Of a DNA stretch of 64,000 nt, positions 48,000-58,938 are shown piece by piece. A program made the position numbers and the translations under genes. Source of the DNA: Leptodactylus fallax (lineage: Eukaryota > Chordata > Amphibia > Anura > Leptodactylidae); the NCBI GenBank assembly GCA_947044405.1, contig CAMRHE010000035.1, positions 6,855,501 to 6,919,500 on the forward strand. Direction: 5' to 3'. The stretch's first letter is position 1. Every line of letters begins with the position of its first letter. Under the pieces are notes generated by a model. The model had not been told where the DNA came from and did not search any database. It worked only from the letters and a program-made list of their open reading frames with translations.

Positions 48000-49080
48000 T
48001 TTGTGAATTAGAGTATAAAGACAGGATATTAAATGTAGGGTTGTTCAGTTTGGAAAAAGTTTAGCTCAGGGGTGACCTAGTTATTATTTACAAACATATC
48101 ACTGGACAGTACAGAGATATTTCCAGTGATCTGTTTACACTGAGGCCCGTACTACAGTACAGCCTTCAAAACTTCAAAATGGCCACAGAAACAGAAGACC
48201 ACAGCAAAATTGGAAAAAAGTTGTGGCCAAAAACTATATAAATTCTCATAATATAATATAAAAATATAAATTTATTGATTGACATTAAATATACAATATC
48301 TACAGTTAATAAAAGATTATTGTACAGCAGGGCAGATGGAATATGCCAAAACGACACAGAGACATCGAAGACAAAAAGTGCTCAGGGCAATATTTATCAA
48401 AGTAATATGCCAATAATAGTGGTGTACACAGAGTGCTACAAAATATAAGGCACAGTTACATAAAAACCCTTTATCATACAAATCAAAACATATTCAATTA
48501 TTAAAATTCAATTACCACTAGTAAAAGGAAAGGGGGAGGAGAGAGAAAAAAACCCTTATAGCAAAAACAATCATAAGAAGGGTTTAGTAAAGTAAATTAG
48601 CTGTAGCCATAATTGCAGCACTAAAAGCCCAGGGTAAGAGCACAAGGAGACATAGAAAAATGCACACCTGAGGCCCATAACCATGACAAGGGGGCATCCT
48701 CTACATGTAGACGAAAAAAGATTTTACTATAGTTATAGGCGGGGATTCTTTATAGTAAAAGCAGTGTGACTAGGAAACTCACTGCCACAGAATGTGGTAA
48801 TAACTGATAACTTGTACATTTTCAAGAGGGGCCTGGATGCCTTTCTTGAAAATAAGAACAATACAGGCTATGAGAACTAGAAAATTTTGGGATAGGATGT
48901 TGATCCAGGTCCAATTGCCATATTTGGAGTTGGGAAGGAATCTTTTTCCACTGATGGGACAATTGGCATCAGCCTCGTGGAGGTGCCTTCCTCTACATCA
49001 ACTTAGTAAGTTTATAGGTTGGACTTAATGGACTTGTGTCTTTATCCAACCTATAAACTACTATGTTACTATGTCAGTAC
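48000..49080 (+). pseudogene. LINE 3' end (L2/CR1-like) interrupted by an insertion
   Basis: The pieces 48000-48148 and 48668-49080 join into one LINE tail. The second piece has AACTCACTGCCACAGAATGT (a W-N-S-L-P-like block in the usual frame) and GGACTTAATGGACTTGTGTC. It ends in CTATGTTACTATG, a tail common in vertebrate L2/CR1-type elements. An unrelated 519-bp stretch splits it. Confidence 0.6.
48149..48667. mobile_element. 519-bp insertion with 9-bp flanking duplication
   Basis: CTGAGGCCC at 48140-48148 and again at 48668-48676 flanks sequence that interrupts the LINE tail. No clear inverted ends, coding or poly-A were found, so the class is unknown. Confidence 0.5.
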
Positions 49081-49194
49081 CATTTATCCTTCATAGGTTC
49101 TCACACTTAATCCACACCTGGTCTTTGCTGTGAAAACTTCATAGAAAAACTTGAACGTGTGTCCTCACCTTTAGTTTGGTGTTGTCATAATTGT

Positions 49195-50040
49195 ACTGAT
49201 TTACAGAATAAAGCTAACATATAATTTTACCACATCATGTACTGGGAAGGTTGAAAAAAATTCAGAATGGGCTGGAATTGGATAAAAAGTGCATTTGTGT
49301 GACATTCTTACAGACTGTTTTTACGGCGTTCACTGCGCAGCCAAAATGACTTGTCACCTGTATTCTATGGGTCGGTATGATTCCGGAGATACCAAGTTTA
49401 TATAGTTTTATTTACATTTTAAACCCTTAAAAAAAATCCAAAACTTTGAAAACAAAAATTTTTCTTAGAGTCATCATATTCTGACACCTGTAACTTTTTT
49501 ATATTTCCGTGTACATGGATGCATAGGATGTCTTTTTTTGTGGGGCAAGAAGTACTTTTTAGTATGTCTATTTCTTTGATGACTTTTTATTCAACTTTTT
49601 ATCAGAGTCGAAACAGTTAAAAAAAACTGCGGTTCGGCTCTTTTGATTTTTTTTTTCCTGCTACAGTGTTCACCGTACAGGAAAAATATTTTTATAAGTT
49701 TATTGAACTGGTGCTTAGAGCAGCCTGTAATAGAAGAAATGCCGAGACAAGCCTAGGAACCTTTAATAGGCTCCCGGCTGTCATGGCAAAAGGTTGCTGG
49801 CCCTGGATTTCGTTCCGGAACCCATCAATCCTCCTCAAAATAGCTGCACCCATGCACCGCCGGAAAAATGACGCTTCAGTCAGCTTTGACTTAAGGGGAC
49901 AGTAATGCCTACGATCAGTGCCTGCACTGATCGTCGACATTAGCACTGAGTCTTTGCAGTAGACTACAGAAGAGACCCGGTGCTATGGCGCCTGCTCAAC
50001 TCCTGAGCGGCCGCCATATTTAAATACCCGACATGTCGGG
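49195..50040. repeat. Family F dispersed repeat, longer copy
   Basis: Shares ATGTACTGGGAAGGTTGAAA and GGGCTGGAATTGG with 34895-34950. It extends to a CpG-richer end with GATCAGTGCCTGCACTGATC (palindromic, about 49913) and CCCGACATGTCGGG (about 50027). Non-coding. Confidence 0.5.
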
Positions 50041-50710
50041 AAGGGGGGTTAGTCTTTCACCAAGTTGAAGCATGTTAAACCAGCAACACTGTTAGTAAAG
50101 TCAGGCTAACCTCAATGTAACTCCTTTTCCCCCATGAACATTTATGCCTCCATTGCAGAGATATTAATTTATTTCCAATTATTGAAATGAGCAGTTTGAA
50201 GCTCCAAGGGCAGCTCTGTTGCTCCAAACTGCTATGCTCTATACAGCTATAATACGTCCTCCTTCCCCCTCCCTTCTTTGAGTGACAGGGCCAAGGAGCT
50301 ATGCTAAAATATTACCTGGCCCTGTGTTTTCACGTTCACACTGACATATTAGAGAAGTGTGGGATATAGCAGTTTGGAGCAACAGAGCCTCTCTGGGTGC
50401 TGCAGATTGCTTATTCGCATATTTTGAAATTAATAATTACTGTATCTCTGCAATGAGTTTGCATTGATTTCTTCGGGGTACTCTGGTTTCAACACTGCTA
50501 AGTCGTACTGGGAATTTAGATTGCGAGCCCTATATAGGACAGTGTTGACAATATCTGTAAAGCGCTGTGGAATATGATGGCACTACTGTATATAAGTAAG
50601 CTAAATAAATAAATAAAAGTGGCATGAGTTTTCATGGGGAAAAAGGAGTTACATCTATCTAACTGTGTTGCTGGTTTAATATGCTTCAATCTGGTGACGG
50701 ACTCCCTTTA
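50041..50710. mobile_element. Family B palindromic element
   Basis: The outer arms TCACCAAGTTGAAGC, then TTAAACCAGCAACAC (about 50057-50090), are repeated inverted at 50655-50700. Inner arms centre on GCTCCAAACTGCT and AGCAGTTTGGAGC. It is a long-hairpin MITE. A LINE tail is inserted near its right part (50455-50630). Confidence 0.7.
50455..50630 (+). repeat. LINE-type tail inserted in family B
   Basis: Contains TTAGATTGCGAGCCCTATAT, GTAAAGCGCTGTGGAATATG and a (AAAT)n end, a common vertebrate LINE/SINE 3' tail. ATGAGTTT occurs at both edges as a likely target duplication. The 12895 copy of family B lacks it. Confidence 0.6.
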
Positions 50711-50741
50711 AAAAAATCAAACAAGTTAAAAACAAACAAAC

Positions 50742-50990
50742 TGAGGCAACATTCACATGTGCATGTTGCTGGGCTGTGATTTAACGTCACAGATGGCACA
50801 TGGAGGTCAGTGAGCACAGGCCGCAAAACAGAAAGGAATAGGACCTGTCCTCAGTTTTGCTCTTGGAAAAATACACGGGACTACGAAAATACACAGTTGT
50901 GTGTATGGGGCCATAGAAATGAATGGGTCAGAGTGCTAGCCGTGAAAAACACTGATAATGTACTGTGCAGGAGGCCTTAGACTGGGCAGT
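50742..50990. repeat. Family E dispersed repeat
   Basis: CTGAGGCAACATTCACATGT at the left and, inverted, CTAAGGCCTCCTGCACAGTA at the right. The centre shares GGAATAGGACCTGT and CCATAGAAATGAATGGGTCA with 14401-14690. Confidence 0.6.
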
Positions 50991-51045
50991 CAAGAGTCTA
51001 TTAAATGACAACAATGTAAGAATTATATATTGTGTTTATATATAT

Positions 51046-51418
51046 TGTGACAATTTGGGGGGATTTAGCCTCACAGGCGGCAGCCTCCAGGGCTCGACAG
51101 CGGAGTAGGTGGTACTGGGTGCCGGAGAAGCAGCATTCAGACGGTGCTAATCCAAAGTAAAATGGCTTTTATTCAGCTTACTCATGGAACAAAAATAACA
51201 AACAGCCTGGTTCAGTCAGTCCTTTCAGGACCCCAGTCCTCTTGGGACAGGCCGCCCGTCTGTCTCCGACTGGTTCCCCGACTACCTGCTTCCTGCAGGT
51301 CTCCACAGCACTCTCTCCTGCTGCAGACACTCCATCTGGAGTTGGTGCCCCCACCTATGGGTGTGGCTGAGGAGCTTTTCAATCCCGGTTTTGGGTCGCT
51401 CACTAGCACTCTCTTACA
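51046..51418 (-). repeat. Candidate 3' LTR of the gene-carrying element
   Basis: On minus: opens TGTAAGAGAG after a purine tract, contains AATAAAAGCC (polyadenylation signal, about 51166) and closes TTGTCACA. Only the last 43 bases can be checked against the 5' copy, so the start is inferred. Confidence 0.5.
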
Positions 51419-51585
51419 TACCCTCCACCTCAGCTCACTACCCATGGGGTGAGCTACAATGGGACAAGAAATATTATGTCGACGTCCCTCTTCAATCCTG
51501 TACACTTGTCCAGTGTCTCTCCAGATGTCCCCATCTGGCGGTCTCAACCTCCAAGTTCCAGTCAGTTGATTTTTCCAGTTTCTCA

Positions 51586-54500
51586 TCACTTAAATGCTAT
51601 GCCAAGATCCTGGCCATTCTGTGCAAAGGCAAGTTCTACTTCATCACCTTCAAAATTCGCCATACAGGGGATCACATCATTTTCACCATATTTCTCGCCA
51701 TAGTCTTCAATCATGCCATTGCATGACTTTGATCCCTTTAGTAAATAGCCGTAAGAATTTTCATCTTCCTCTTCCACCGGTGGCTGTGGGGACTTAGACC
51801 TGCTGTATTTATTTTCTTCAATATAGTCGAAGTAGCCACGGGCATGATCTTCACGTGGATTTTCCACACCACGTTTCTTATCCTTTTGATGTTTGCCATC
51901 ACCATCAAGGCTTAGAAGTTTAGGAGACATAGGCTGCTGGCTCTCTTCTTTGTTTGAGAAACACAAGTTCTGTACTGCAATATCTTCTCCTTCTGCACAA
52001 GGGCCATACAGTACACCCTCACAAAATAGATCACGCTGAACTACATTTTCTGGTATGTCTTTAACAACTGCCACATCATCTATTGGAATGGTTTCTTTAT
52101 AAGACTTCCACATCTGTACGGTAGCAGGAGAACCACTTCCATACTCTAGTCTTACCTCCTCTTTCTCATATGCATAACTTCCTGGAGGCATTTTGCGGTA
52201 CTGTGATAGATTGCAAGAATTTTTGTGAAAATCCCTTTCTGACAGTACAGGATCTGGTGATATCGTCATCTCAACATTCTCCAAGTTATTTTCATTCTCT
52301 GTACTAACACCTGAGGGCTGGGATACCAAGTTTCCAACATCACAGTCTTTACTGTCAGTACCCAGATGCTTTTTGGTTACTTGTTCTGGCTGCCATAATG
52401 GCTCTGCTTTCTCTGCCTCTATGCTGGCAGCTTTCTCCAATTCTAACGCCTTCTGTAGCGCACAAATCTCTGTTTCCAGCTCCAGAACTTTCTTCATTGC
52501 CACATTTTTCTGCACAGCCTCCATCTCAGTTTTTACTATTGCAACTTGCAGATCTTCCTCAATCCTTCGCACTGCATCTTCTATGGCAGCAGATGTAGAT
52601 GCCACCTCTTTATCCACCATGTCTCCTAGTTCTTCCTGCTTGATATCCAAGCTCTTAGGCCTCAACTCTTCTCCAAGTTCTAGGATATTCTGCAGTGTTC
52701 TTCTAACATTTGTCAGGTCAGCATCCATCAAAGACTGCTTATCCTTCAGCTCATTCAGATACTTTAAACTCTGGCTTCCACATTCCCTGCAGTTGTCTAC
52801 AAGACGATCTCCATGGTCTGGTGGTGCCAAGTGAGACGTTGCACTTCCATTTACAATTGTATCTGCTGTTAAGTGTGGAAACTGTACCAGTGCTCCAATT
52901 AAGTCAGAGGCATCTGTCATATTCTGTATGTATTTGGAGTGCCCATTCGAGAGGGAGGTTAATGAGTCTATAGCAACTTTTTCTCGGTTTACCAGGTAAT
53001 CTGGTGAACTAGTGCAGCGGATATGTAGAGGATCAACAAGTTTAGCAACTGCATCCTGGATGATATTTTCTGCTTCCCCCATGGTTCCCTGAATTATATT
53101 GAACTGATCCTCCAACATCTTCTGATAAAGCTTCTGCTCATCGGCAGACTTTTTGTCAAGTCTTTCATTCAAGTCCCGTATTTCAGTGGCTCTCTTATCT
53201 TGCTCTTGGTTGAATAAAGACTCTGTCTCTTGAGTCATGTTTTTAATGGATAACAGCTCTGATTCTTTAAAGGTTAACAGGCTCTGCAATGAGTCCTTCT
53301 CAGCTTCTAGTGCTGCCAGCTTTGAAGATGAAGTGCAGATGCCGACTGTTCAGTATTGAATAAAGACTGCTGCAATCAATCCAATTCTTCTCTTTTAGAT
53401 TCAACTTCAGTTTTTAACTGTTCTATCTGAAAAGTGTGCTCTTCCAACTTTATTTCTGACTCGCACTTCACTTGATCCATCTGAAACTCCAGCTGTTCCT
53501 TGATGCGTGCAACTTCCCCCTGTTTGTCCACTTGCACCTTCAGTTTAGCAATAAGCATTTTTAGATCTATAATCTGAGCAGATAAATTAGACATGTTTTC
53601 CTCAGACTGAATCCTCATGTCTTCTATCTGGAGGTCCAATTCTCTCTTGGCCTTTTCCAGCTAGTCATAGGCATTGGCTTTGTCCTCATACAATGTCTGC
53701 ACAGATTCCAGGTTTTTCTCCACTTCTTTGTGACTCTCCTATAAGGTTTGTAATTTCTGAGCATGGACAGAAGACATCTCCATCAATTCTTTGTCTTTAT
53801 TTTGCACCGAAACAGACAATTTCTCATTATCTTCACAAGATCCTGACAGCGCCCTCTCCAGGCTACATATTCTAGCTTTGAGTTCCCTTTCTCTTTGTTC
53901 CAGAACTCCAGTTCTGCTCTGCCATTCCTTCACTTCATTGGTTAGGCAAACCTGCTTTAGTTCATGCAAGTTTTGCTCTGACTGCAATGTCTACACCACA
54001 GATTCTAAATCACTCTCTCGGTCAGCCACATACTTCCTCAGCTCTGCAATTTCATTTTCTTTATCAGTTAATGCAGGCGAATGTTTTTCACACTTCCTGA
54101 ATTGGTCATCCAAACATTCTGACTGACACTGCAAAAATTCACTTTTCTCACGTTTAGCAGTTCCAAGGTCATCTCTTAATTTTTCAATGACACTCTCTTT
54201 GGCAATGGAATCTTGGACATGCTGCTCCTTTAAATCCTGCAATTGCTTCTCAAGCACTTGCTTTTGCTCTACACTCTGTATAACTTTATTAGCTAGAGCA
54301 AATTTCTTTTCAGCAAACTCCTTAGTGACACAGTCCATTCCAGGCAAACCCAGCACTACATTGCCACAATGACTAGGATATGAACTATTCATAGAGTCAA
54401 GCTCTTTCTTTAACTTAAGGTTCTCTTTTTCTGATACCTCAAGTTGCCATTTCCAATCAGATATTTAATCCTCATAAATGAACCTGATGGTTTTAATCTC

Positions 54501-54770
54501 ATCTTGAAGCTGCTGCACAATAATATTTTCATCTTTGGCGCTTTCATGCACTCCAGTATGAGACATACAGTCAGCAGGGACATATTCATTCATAGAACAG
54601 AGGTGTTTCAGAAAAACTAAGTCACTCTCATGCAACCCATTATCTTTACTTGCACTCCACATGCTCTGTTCCGGGTTTTGTGTCTCTCTGCCTTGAGACT
54701 GCTGCAGAGACACACTTGTGCACAGCTTTTCTGCTTTCTTACAAAGTGAAATTTTCTTTTTCTTGCCCAT
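51586..54770 (-). pseudogene. Chimeric intronless frame: coiled coil, HIP1/HIP1R-like, hnRNP U-like
   Basis: Minus strand, from ATG 54768-54770 to the TGA at 51586-51588, about 1,060 codons. From 54770 to 53376 a single frame is broken only by five point stops (54465, 53991, 53739, 53661, 53376). It encodes a lysine-rich start (MGKKKKISLCKK) and long heptad-type coiled coils I cannot assign. One frameshift near 53325 leads to an open frame from about 53330 to the end. That part has HIP1/HIP1R-type sequence: DPLHIRCTSSPDYLV, IVNGSATSHLAP, CRECGSQSL and TSAAIEDAVRRIE (about 53090-52560). Next come about 230 unassigned residues. Then hnRNP U-type sequence: PREDHARGYFDYIEENKYSR (about 51870) and, after a jump that omits about 90 residues of the SPRY domain, DYGEKYGENDVI to NGQDLGIAFK. 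I see no introns. The combination is unlike any known protein; it reads as captured messenger RNA. Confidence 0.75.
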
Positions 54771-55245
54771 GGTTTAATAACAAGATTACACAATATTCCA
54801 CAGAAACCTTGGGTTCAACCGGCAGCAGCTTTTTACTATCTTCTGCAGTCACATGTATGCACCAAACAGTTAACTTATGTGGCACTACAACAACCAGCAT
54901 TTTCTTCTGTCTTCCACAGAAAACACCAACATGGCACCATAGCCTTTCACATAGACTAATTGCAATATCCAGCTTCTACACACATTGCTTACTTTCTTGC
55001 CATCAGCAAGCACTTTACAGACTTCTGTGCCACAGTATACACAAAGTCCATTCCCTGGATTCCTCTTCCAGAGTCTTGCTTTCACCAGTTTTGCACACAA
55101 TTTGCTATTTTGCAGTTCCACTCATCCCCTCCTGGGTTTCTCAGTTGAAATCACAGATTTCTTCCAGCTGTAGGCCACAATGCACATTTAGCAGTACTGC
55201 AGTCACCAAACACTTGTCTTCCAGGACTTGCATGGATCTCTTTAT

Positions 55246-55264
55246 GCCCGCATCTGAAGCACCA
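55246..55264 (-). promoter_or_regulatory. Candidate primer binding site
   Basis: TGGTGCTTCAGATGCGGGC on the minus strand, two bases after the LTR end, the same spacing as in the Gypsy element of this window. It starts TGG as expected for pairing with a tRNA CCA end. I cannot name the tRNA. Confidence 0.45.
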
Positions 55265-55589
55265 TATGTGACAATTTGGGGGGATTTAGCCTCAAAGGCG
55301 GCAGCCTCCTATATATATATACAGGGGCGCACTGCTAATGAGGCGAAATGAGGCGACCGCCTCAGGTGGCGCTATCTTGTCAGTTTCGGGGAGCGGCATT
55401 TTGATTGACCTAAATCATCCCAAGACAGGCCGCTTTAAAAAACATGCTAAGCGGGACCTGTTCTGGGCTGGTTTAGCGTTTTAGGCAGGGGAGGAGAGCA
55501 GTAGCTCGGGGCGGCCGTGCAGAGACAGCGCTGCTTCAACACTCACCTATTGGCAGCAGCGCTGCTCCAGCGGTCCACCCTCAAGCATT

Positions 55590-55745
55590 CACTTAGCCTA
55601 CTCCTAGCTCTCCGCCTCCGCCCCCGTTCACTTAGCCTGCTCCTAGCTCTCCGCCTCCACCCCCGTTCACTTAGCCTGCTCCTAGCTCTCCACCTCCGCC
55701 CCTGTTCACTTAGCCTGCTCCTTGCTCTCCGCCCCCGCCTGCACC
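55590..55745. repeat. 39-bp tandem repeat, 4 copies
   Basis: CACTTAGCCTGCTCCTAGCT starts units at 55590, 55629, 55668 and 55707, each 39 bp. As 39 is a multiple of three, both strands give repetitive frames by chance. A GACGT-type 5-bp repeat follows at about 55768-55795. Confidence 0.85.
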
Positions 55746-56904
55746 CACGCTTGGCTGCGTGCATCACGTGACGTGACGTGACGTGACCTGACGTAATAGG
55801 ACACACAGTGGCTCCTGCGCGGTCTCCTAAGATGTCCCTGTACTCAAAAGCGCTACTGAGGTAAGTGTTTCCTATTAGATAAATATTGCTTTTCTAAATA
55901 TTTATCCCCTATCCATAGGATAGAGGATAAATACCAAATTGATGATGATGGCGGGTTGGGTGACACGGGGGGGGGGGCGGGTGAGGCAAGGTTTGGGGCG
56001 CGGTGGATGTTGGGTGTCGCGGGGGGGGAGGGGCGTTGGCAGAAAAAGCCTCCAAGCAAAGAATATCCTCTGTGATACGGAGCAGGGATTATGTGCCCAG
56101 CACTGTAAGGGTAGCTCATGCCAGGCCCATATAATCTTAGTACACTGCTGCTCAAACCGCTTCGCTAATGAGGCGAAGTGAGGCAGCACTGTCCGTCACT
56201 GTCTGGGGGGCAGCATTTTTTACTATTTATTTAATGTAAAACAGCCCAGGACAGGCCGCTTTAAAAAAAACAAAGCTGTGCTGGTTTATGAGACCTCTGC
56301 ATGTCAGCGCAGGCGGCGATACAATGACATCATCGCGCCTCCTACGCTGACACGCTGACGTCGCGGACAAGAAGAGGAGGTGGCTTCTTCAAGGCATCGT
56401 AGGTAGGTGACAATAACTTTTTTTTTATATATATAAATAGGCCGTAACCTGCTGGAGTATCTCCAGCAGGTAACGGCCTATTTACTTATCGATCTCCGCA
56501 CCTGCTGTGGCTGCCTCCGCTTCCCCTTCTGGTATCGGACGCAGAAGGGGGGAGCAGAAGCGGCTGTGAGCGGCAGCAGGAATCGGTAAATGAGGCCAAA
56601 TTCTACTATTATTATTTTCAGACCACGGAGTATAATAATCAGAGACCCAGGGGAGGTGATAAACATAAAAACCATTGTTACTCCCAGCAGGCTTCGGCCT
56701 TCTTTGGTGACGTCCAAGGCGTCACGTGAGCCAGATCGACGTCATTATGTTGCGACGCCGGTCTGTGCGACATTGAAAAGGGCCAAAGCAGGGAGCGAAG
56801 CAGAGCCCAGGTAAGTAACACTGGTTTTTATGTTTGTCACCGCTTTGGTCTCCGATTATTATACTCTGGGGTCTGAAAACACCCCAGAGTATAATAATAG
56901 TTCA

Positions 56905-57705
56905 TGGGTGAGTTACTATGGAGCATAAAACCGAGTGCAGGGGCCACTATGGAGCATAATACCGAGTGCAGGGGCCACTATGGAACATAATACCGAGTGC
57001 AGGGACCACTATGGAGCATAATACTCAGTGCAGGGGCCACTATGGAGCATAATACTGTGTGCAGGGGCCACTATGGAGCATAATACCGAGTGCAGGGACC
57101 ACTATAAGGAATAATACCATGTGCACGGGCCACTATGGAGCGTAATACTGTGTGCAGGGGCACTGCGGGGCGTAATATTGTGTGCAGGGGCCAATATGGA
57201 GCATAATACCGAGTGCAGGGACCACTATGGAGCATAATACCGAGTGCAGGGGCCACTATGCAGCATAATACTGTGTGCAGGGGCCACTATGGAGCATAAT
57301 TCCGAGTGCAGGGACCACTATAAGGAATAACACCATGTGCACGGGCCACTATGGAGCCATAATACTGTGTGCAGGGGCCACTGCGGGGCGTAATATTGTG
57401 TGCATGGGCCACTATGGAGCATAATACCGAGTGCAGGGGACACTATGGAGCATAATACCGTGTGCAGGGGCCACTATGGAGCATAATACCGTGTGCAGAG
57501 GCCACTGCGGGGCATAATATTGTGTGCAGGGGCCTCTGCAGGGCATAATACCGTGTGCAGGGGCCACTATGGAGCATAATACCATGTGCAGAGGCCACTG
57601 CGGGGCATAATATTGTGTGCAGGGGCCTCTGCGGGGCATAATACCCTGTGCAGGGGCCGCTGCGGGGCATAATACCATGTAATACTGTGTGCAGGGGCCG
57701 CTGTG
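56905..57705. repeat. 31-bp minisatellite, about 26 copies
   Basis: Units read GGGGCCACTATGGAGCATAA followed by TACCGAGTGCA, with variants (GTGTGCA, GCGGGGC). Blocks of several units recur in the same order, so the array has grown by multi-unit duplication. Long minus-strand frames through it are artefacts of the period. Confidence 0.92.
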
Positions 57706-58893
57706 GGCAATAATTGATGTTCTATCCTTAGGACAGATTATCAATAAGAGATCAGTGGACCCCACCTCTGATCAGTTGTATGGGGGGCTATGGTGCCTGT
57801 TTATATCACACGCTGTCTGTTTATAATGACCGTGTGATGTAATTACAGCCTTCTCACATAGACGTGTATAGGATGAGGCTGTAGTTACATTACATGGCCG
57901 CTATGAGATGAATGACACTATGTAAACAGAGAAGCAGTCACAGCACTTACACAGGTACAACGGTTCATTCAAACAGCTGATCGGTGGGGGTCCTGGGTTT
58001 TTGAGCCCCACTGATTAGTTTATTATTGACCTGGAAAACCTTTTTATTAGTTAACACCTGGGGCATTATTAATAAGGGGCACTATTTATACAGGGTACAC
58101 ACGGACATTATTAATATAAAGATGCACTTGGGAGTATTATTCATTATGGGGGGTTATATCATATATTTTATAATTGGGGTAGCAGCAGGATGGGTGTGCA
58201 GGTGAGGACAATGTGGGTCGGATGCCTGGAAAATTGAGGAGCCAAAGATGTCTGTGTTGTAAACTTTACAGAGACAAGTCACAGCTGGAAGAAGTGGTCA
58301 CGGCGGTCCAAAGGGAAGAGAAGGGAAATGTGAAGGATTAGTCAGAGACGTCACCTGTAAGTCACAAAATGTTACTGCCCTGTATTCACCTAAATGATAA
58401 AGGATAAATACCTGATAGATGGGGGTCTGTCTGCTGAGACCCCCACTGAGCGTGAGAATTGGGTTTTTACCCCCCACTAGGTGGGAATTCAGCCTGGCCG
58501 CAGCCATATATATAGGTGTGTCGCTTGGTGGATGGACGAACCCACGTGGCTCTCATTCACTTCGATGGGAATGCCAAAGATACCCGAAGTCCAGTTCTCA
58601 GCTATCTGCGGGGCTCCTATTATAGAGAATGGGGGCCACGTGGGCTCGTCCATCCACTAAGCAGAAGATGTGTGAAGTTACTTTCATTGTTAATGCCGTG
58701 TTGTTGATTTCTGATACTGACGTAATACAGTAAGAAGAATTCTTAAAAACTGCTTCATAAGTTTGTGTATTGTGTATATTGTGCGACAATAACAGCGTGT
58801 GACGCTAACAGCATGTAAACGCAATTTTATATTTTTTGGGGGGGGGCATCTTTCAATAGTCCACTTCAGGCAGCAAAGAGGCTAGGTTCACCA

Positions 58894-58895
<2 letters not shown>
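57706..58895. other. Right part of the hAT-like element, non-coding
   Basis: No transposase motifs. TGGTGGATGGACGAACCCAC (58525) and, inverted, GTGGGCTCGTCCATCCACTA (58638) form arms of a short palindrome. Confidence 0.5.

Positions 58896-58896
<1 letters not shown>

Positions 58897-58937
<41 letters not shown>
58897..58937. repeat. (TA)n microsatellite
   Basis: About 20 TA units directly after the hAT-like right end. The left flank (55310-55321) is also TA, so the element probably inserted into one TA tract. Confidence 0.9.

Positions 58938-58938
<1 letters not shown>

Larger units (their letters stand above)
51046..55309 (-). mobile_element. Non-autonomous LTR-type element carrying host-derived coding sequence
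   Basis: Read on the minus strand. A 43-base direct repeat occurs at 51046-51088 and 55267-55309, with one visible difference. It starts TGTGACAATTTGG on plus, so each copy ends TTGTCACA on minus. A primer-binding-like TGGTGCTTCAGATGCGGGC (55264-55246) begins two bases after the 5' copy. A polypurine tract (51435-51419) precedes a TGTAAG that could open a 373-bp 3' LTR. There are no gag, protease, reverse transcriptase or integrase motifs; the interior is a decayed chimeric coding sequence. The 5' LTR is cut at 55309 by a TA run and the next element. Confidence 0.65.
55322..58896. mobile_element. hAT-like non-autonomous element, 3.6 kb, modular
   Basis: Left end CAGGGGCGCACTGC and right end, inverted, CAGTGGTGAACCTAGC. 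TATATATA on both sides is compatible with an 8-bp duplication in a TA tract. The head sequence (GCTAATGAGGCGAAATGAGG ... ACAGGCCGCTTTAAAAA) occurs twice, at 55332 and 56163. Between and after lie CpG-rich blocks with TGACGT sites, donor-like GAG|GTAAGTG (55859) and CAG|GTAAGT (56811), palindromes, a 39-bp repeat and a large 31-bp minisatellite. No transposase. Confidence 0.75.

Noticed and set aside
51594..52973. Plus-strand frames opposite the chimeric gene
   Set aside because: The minus strand carries the recognisable protein families; the plus frames are its shadow.
54885..55121. Minus-strand 78-codon frame with CVYCGTEVC as a possible Gag zinc finger
   Set aside because: Only one cysteine pair and no His/Cys spacing of a retroviral knuckle; kept as untranslated leader.
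55517..55806. Repetitive Leu-Arg or Arg-Ser frames on both strands
   Set aside because: Produced by a 39-bp tandem repeat, a multiple of three.
57071..57765. Long minus-strand frames with repeated Gly-Pro-Cys-Thr words
   Set aside because: They are reading-frame effects of the 31-bp minisatellite, with no start context or family.
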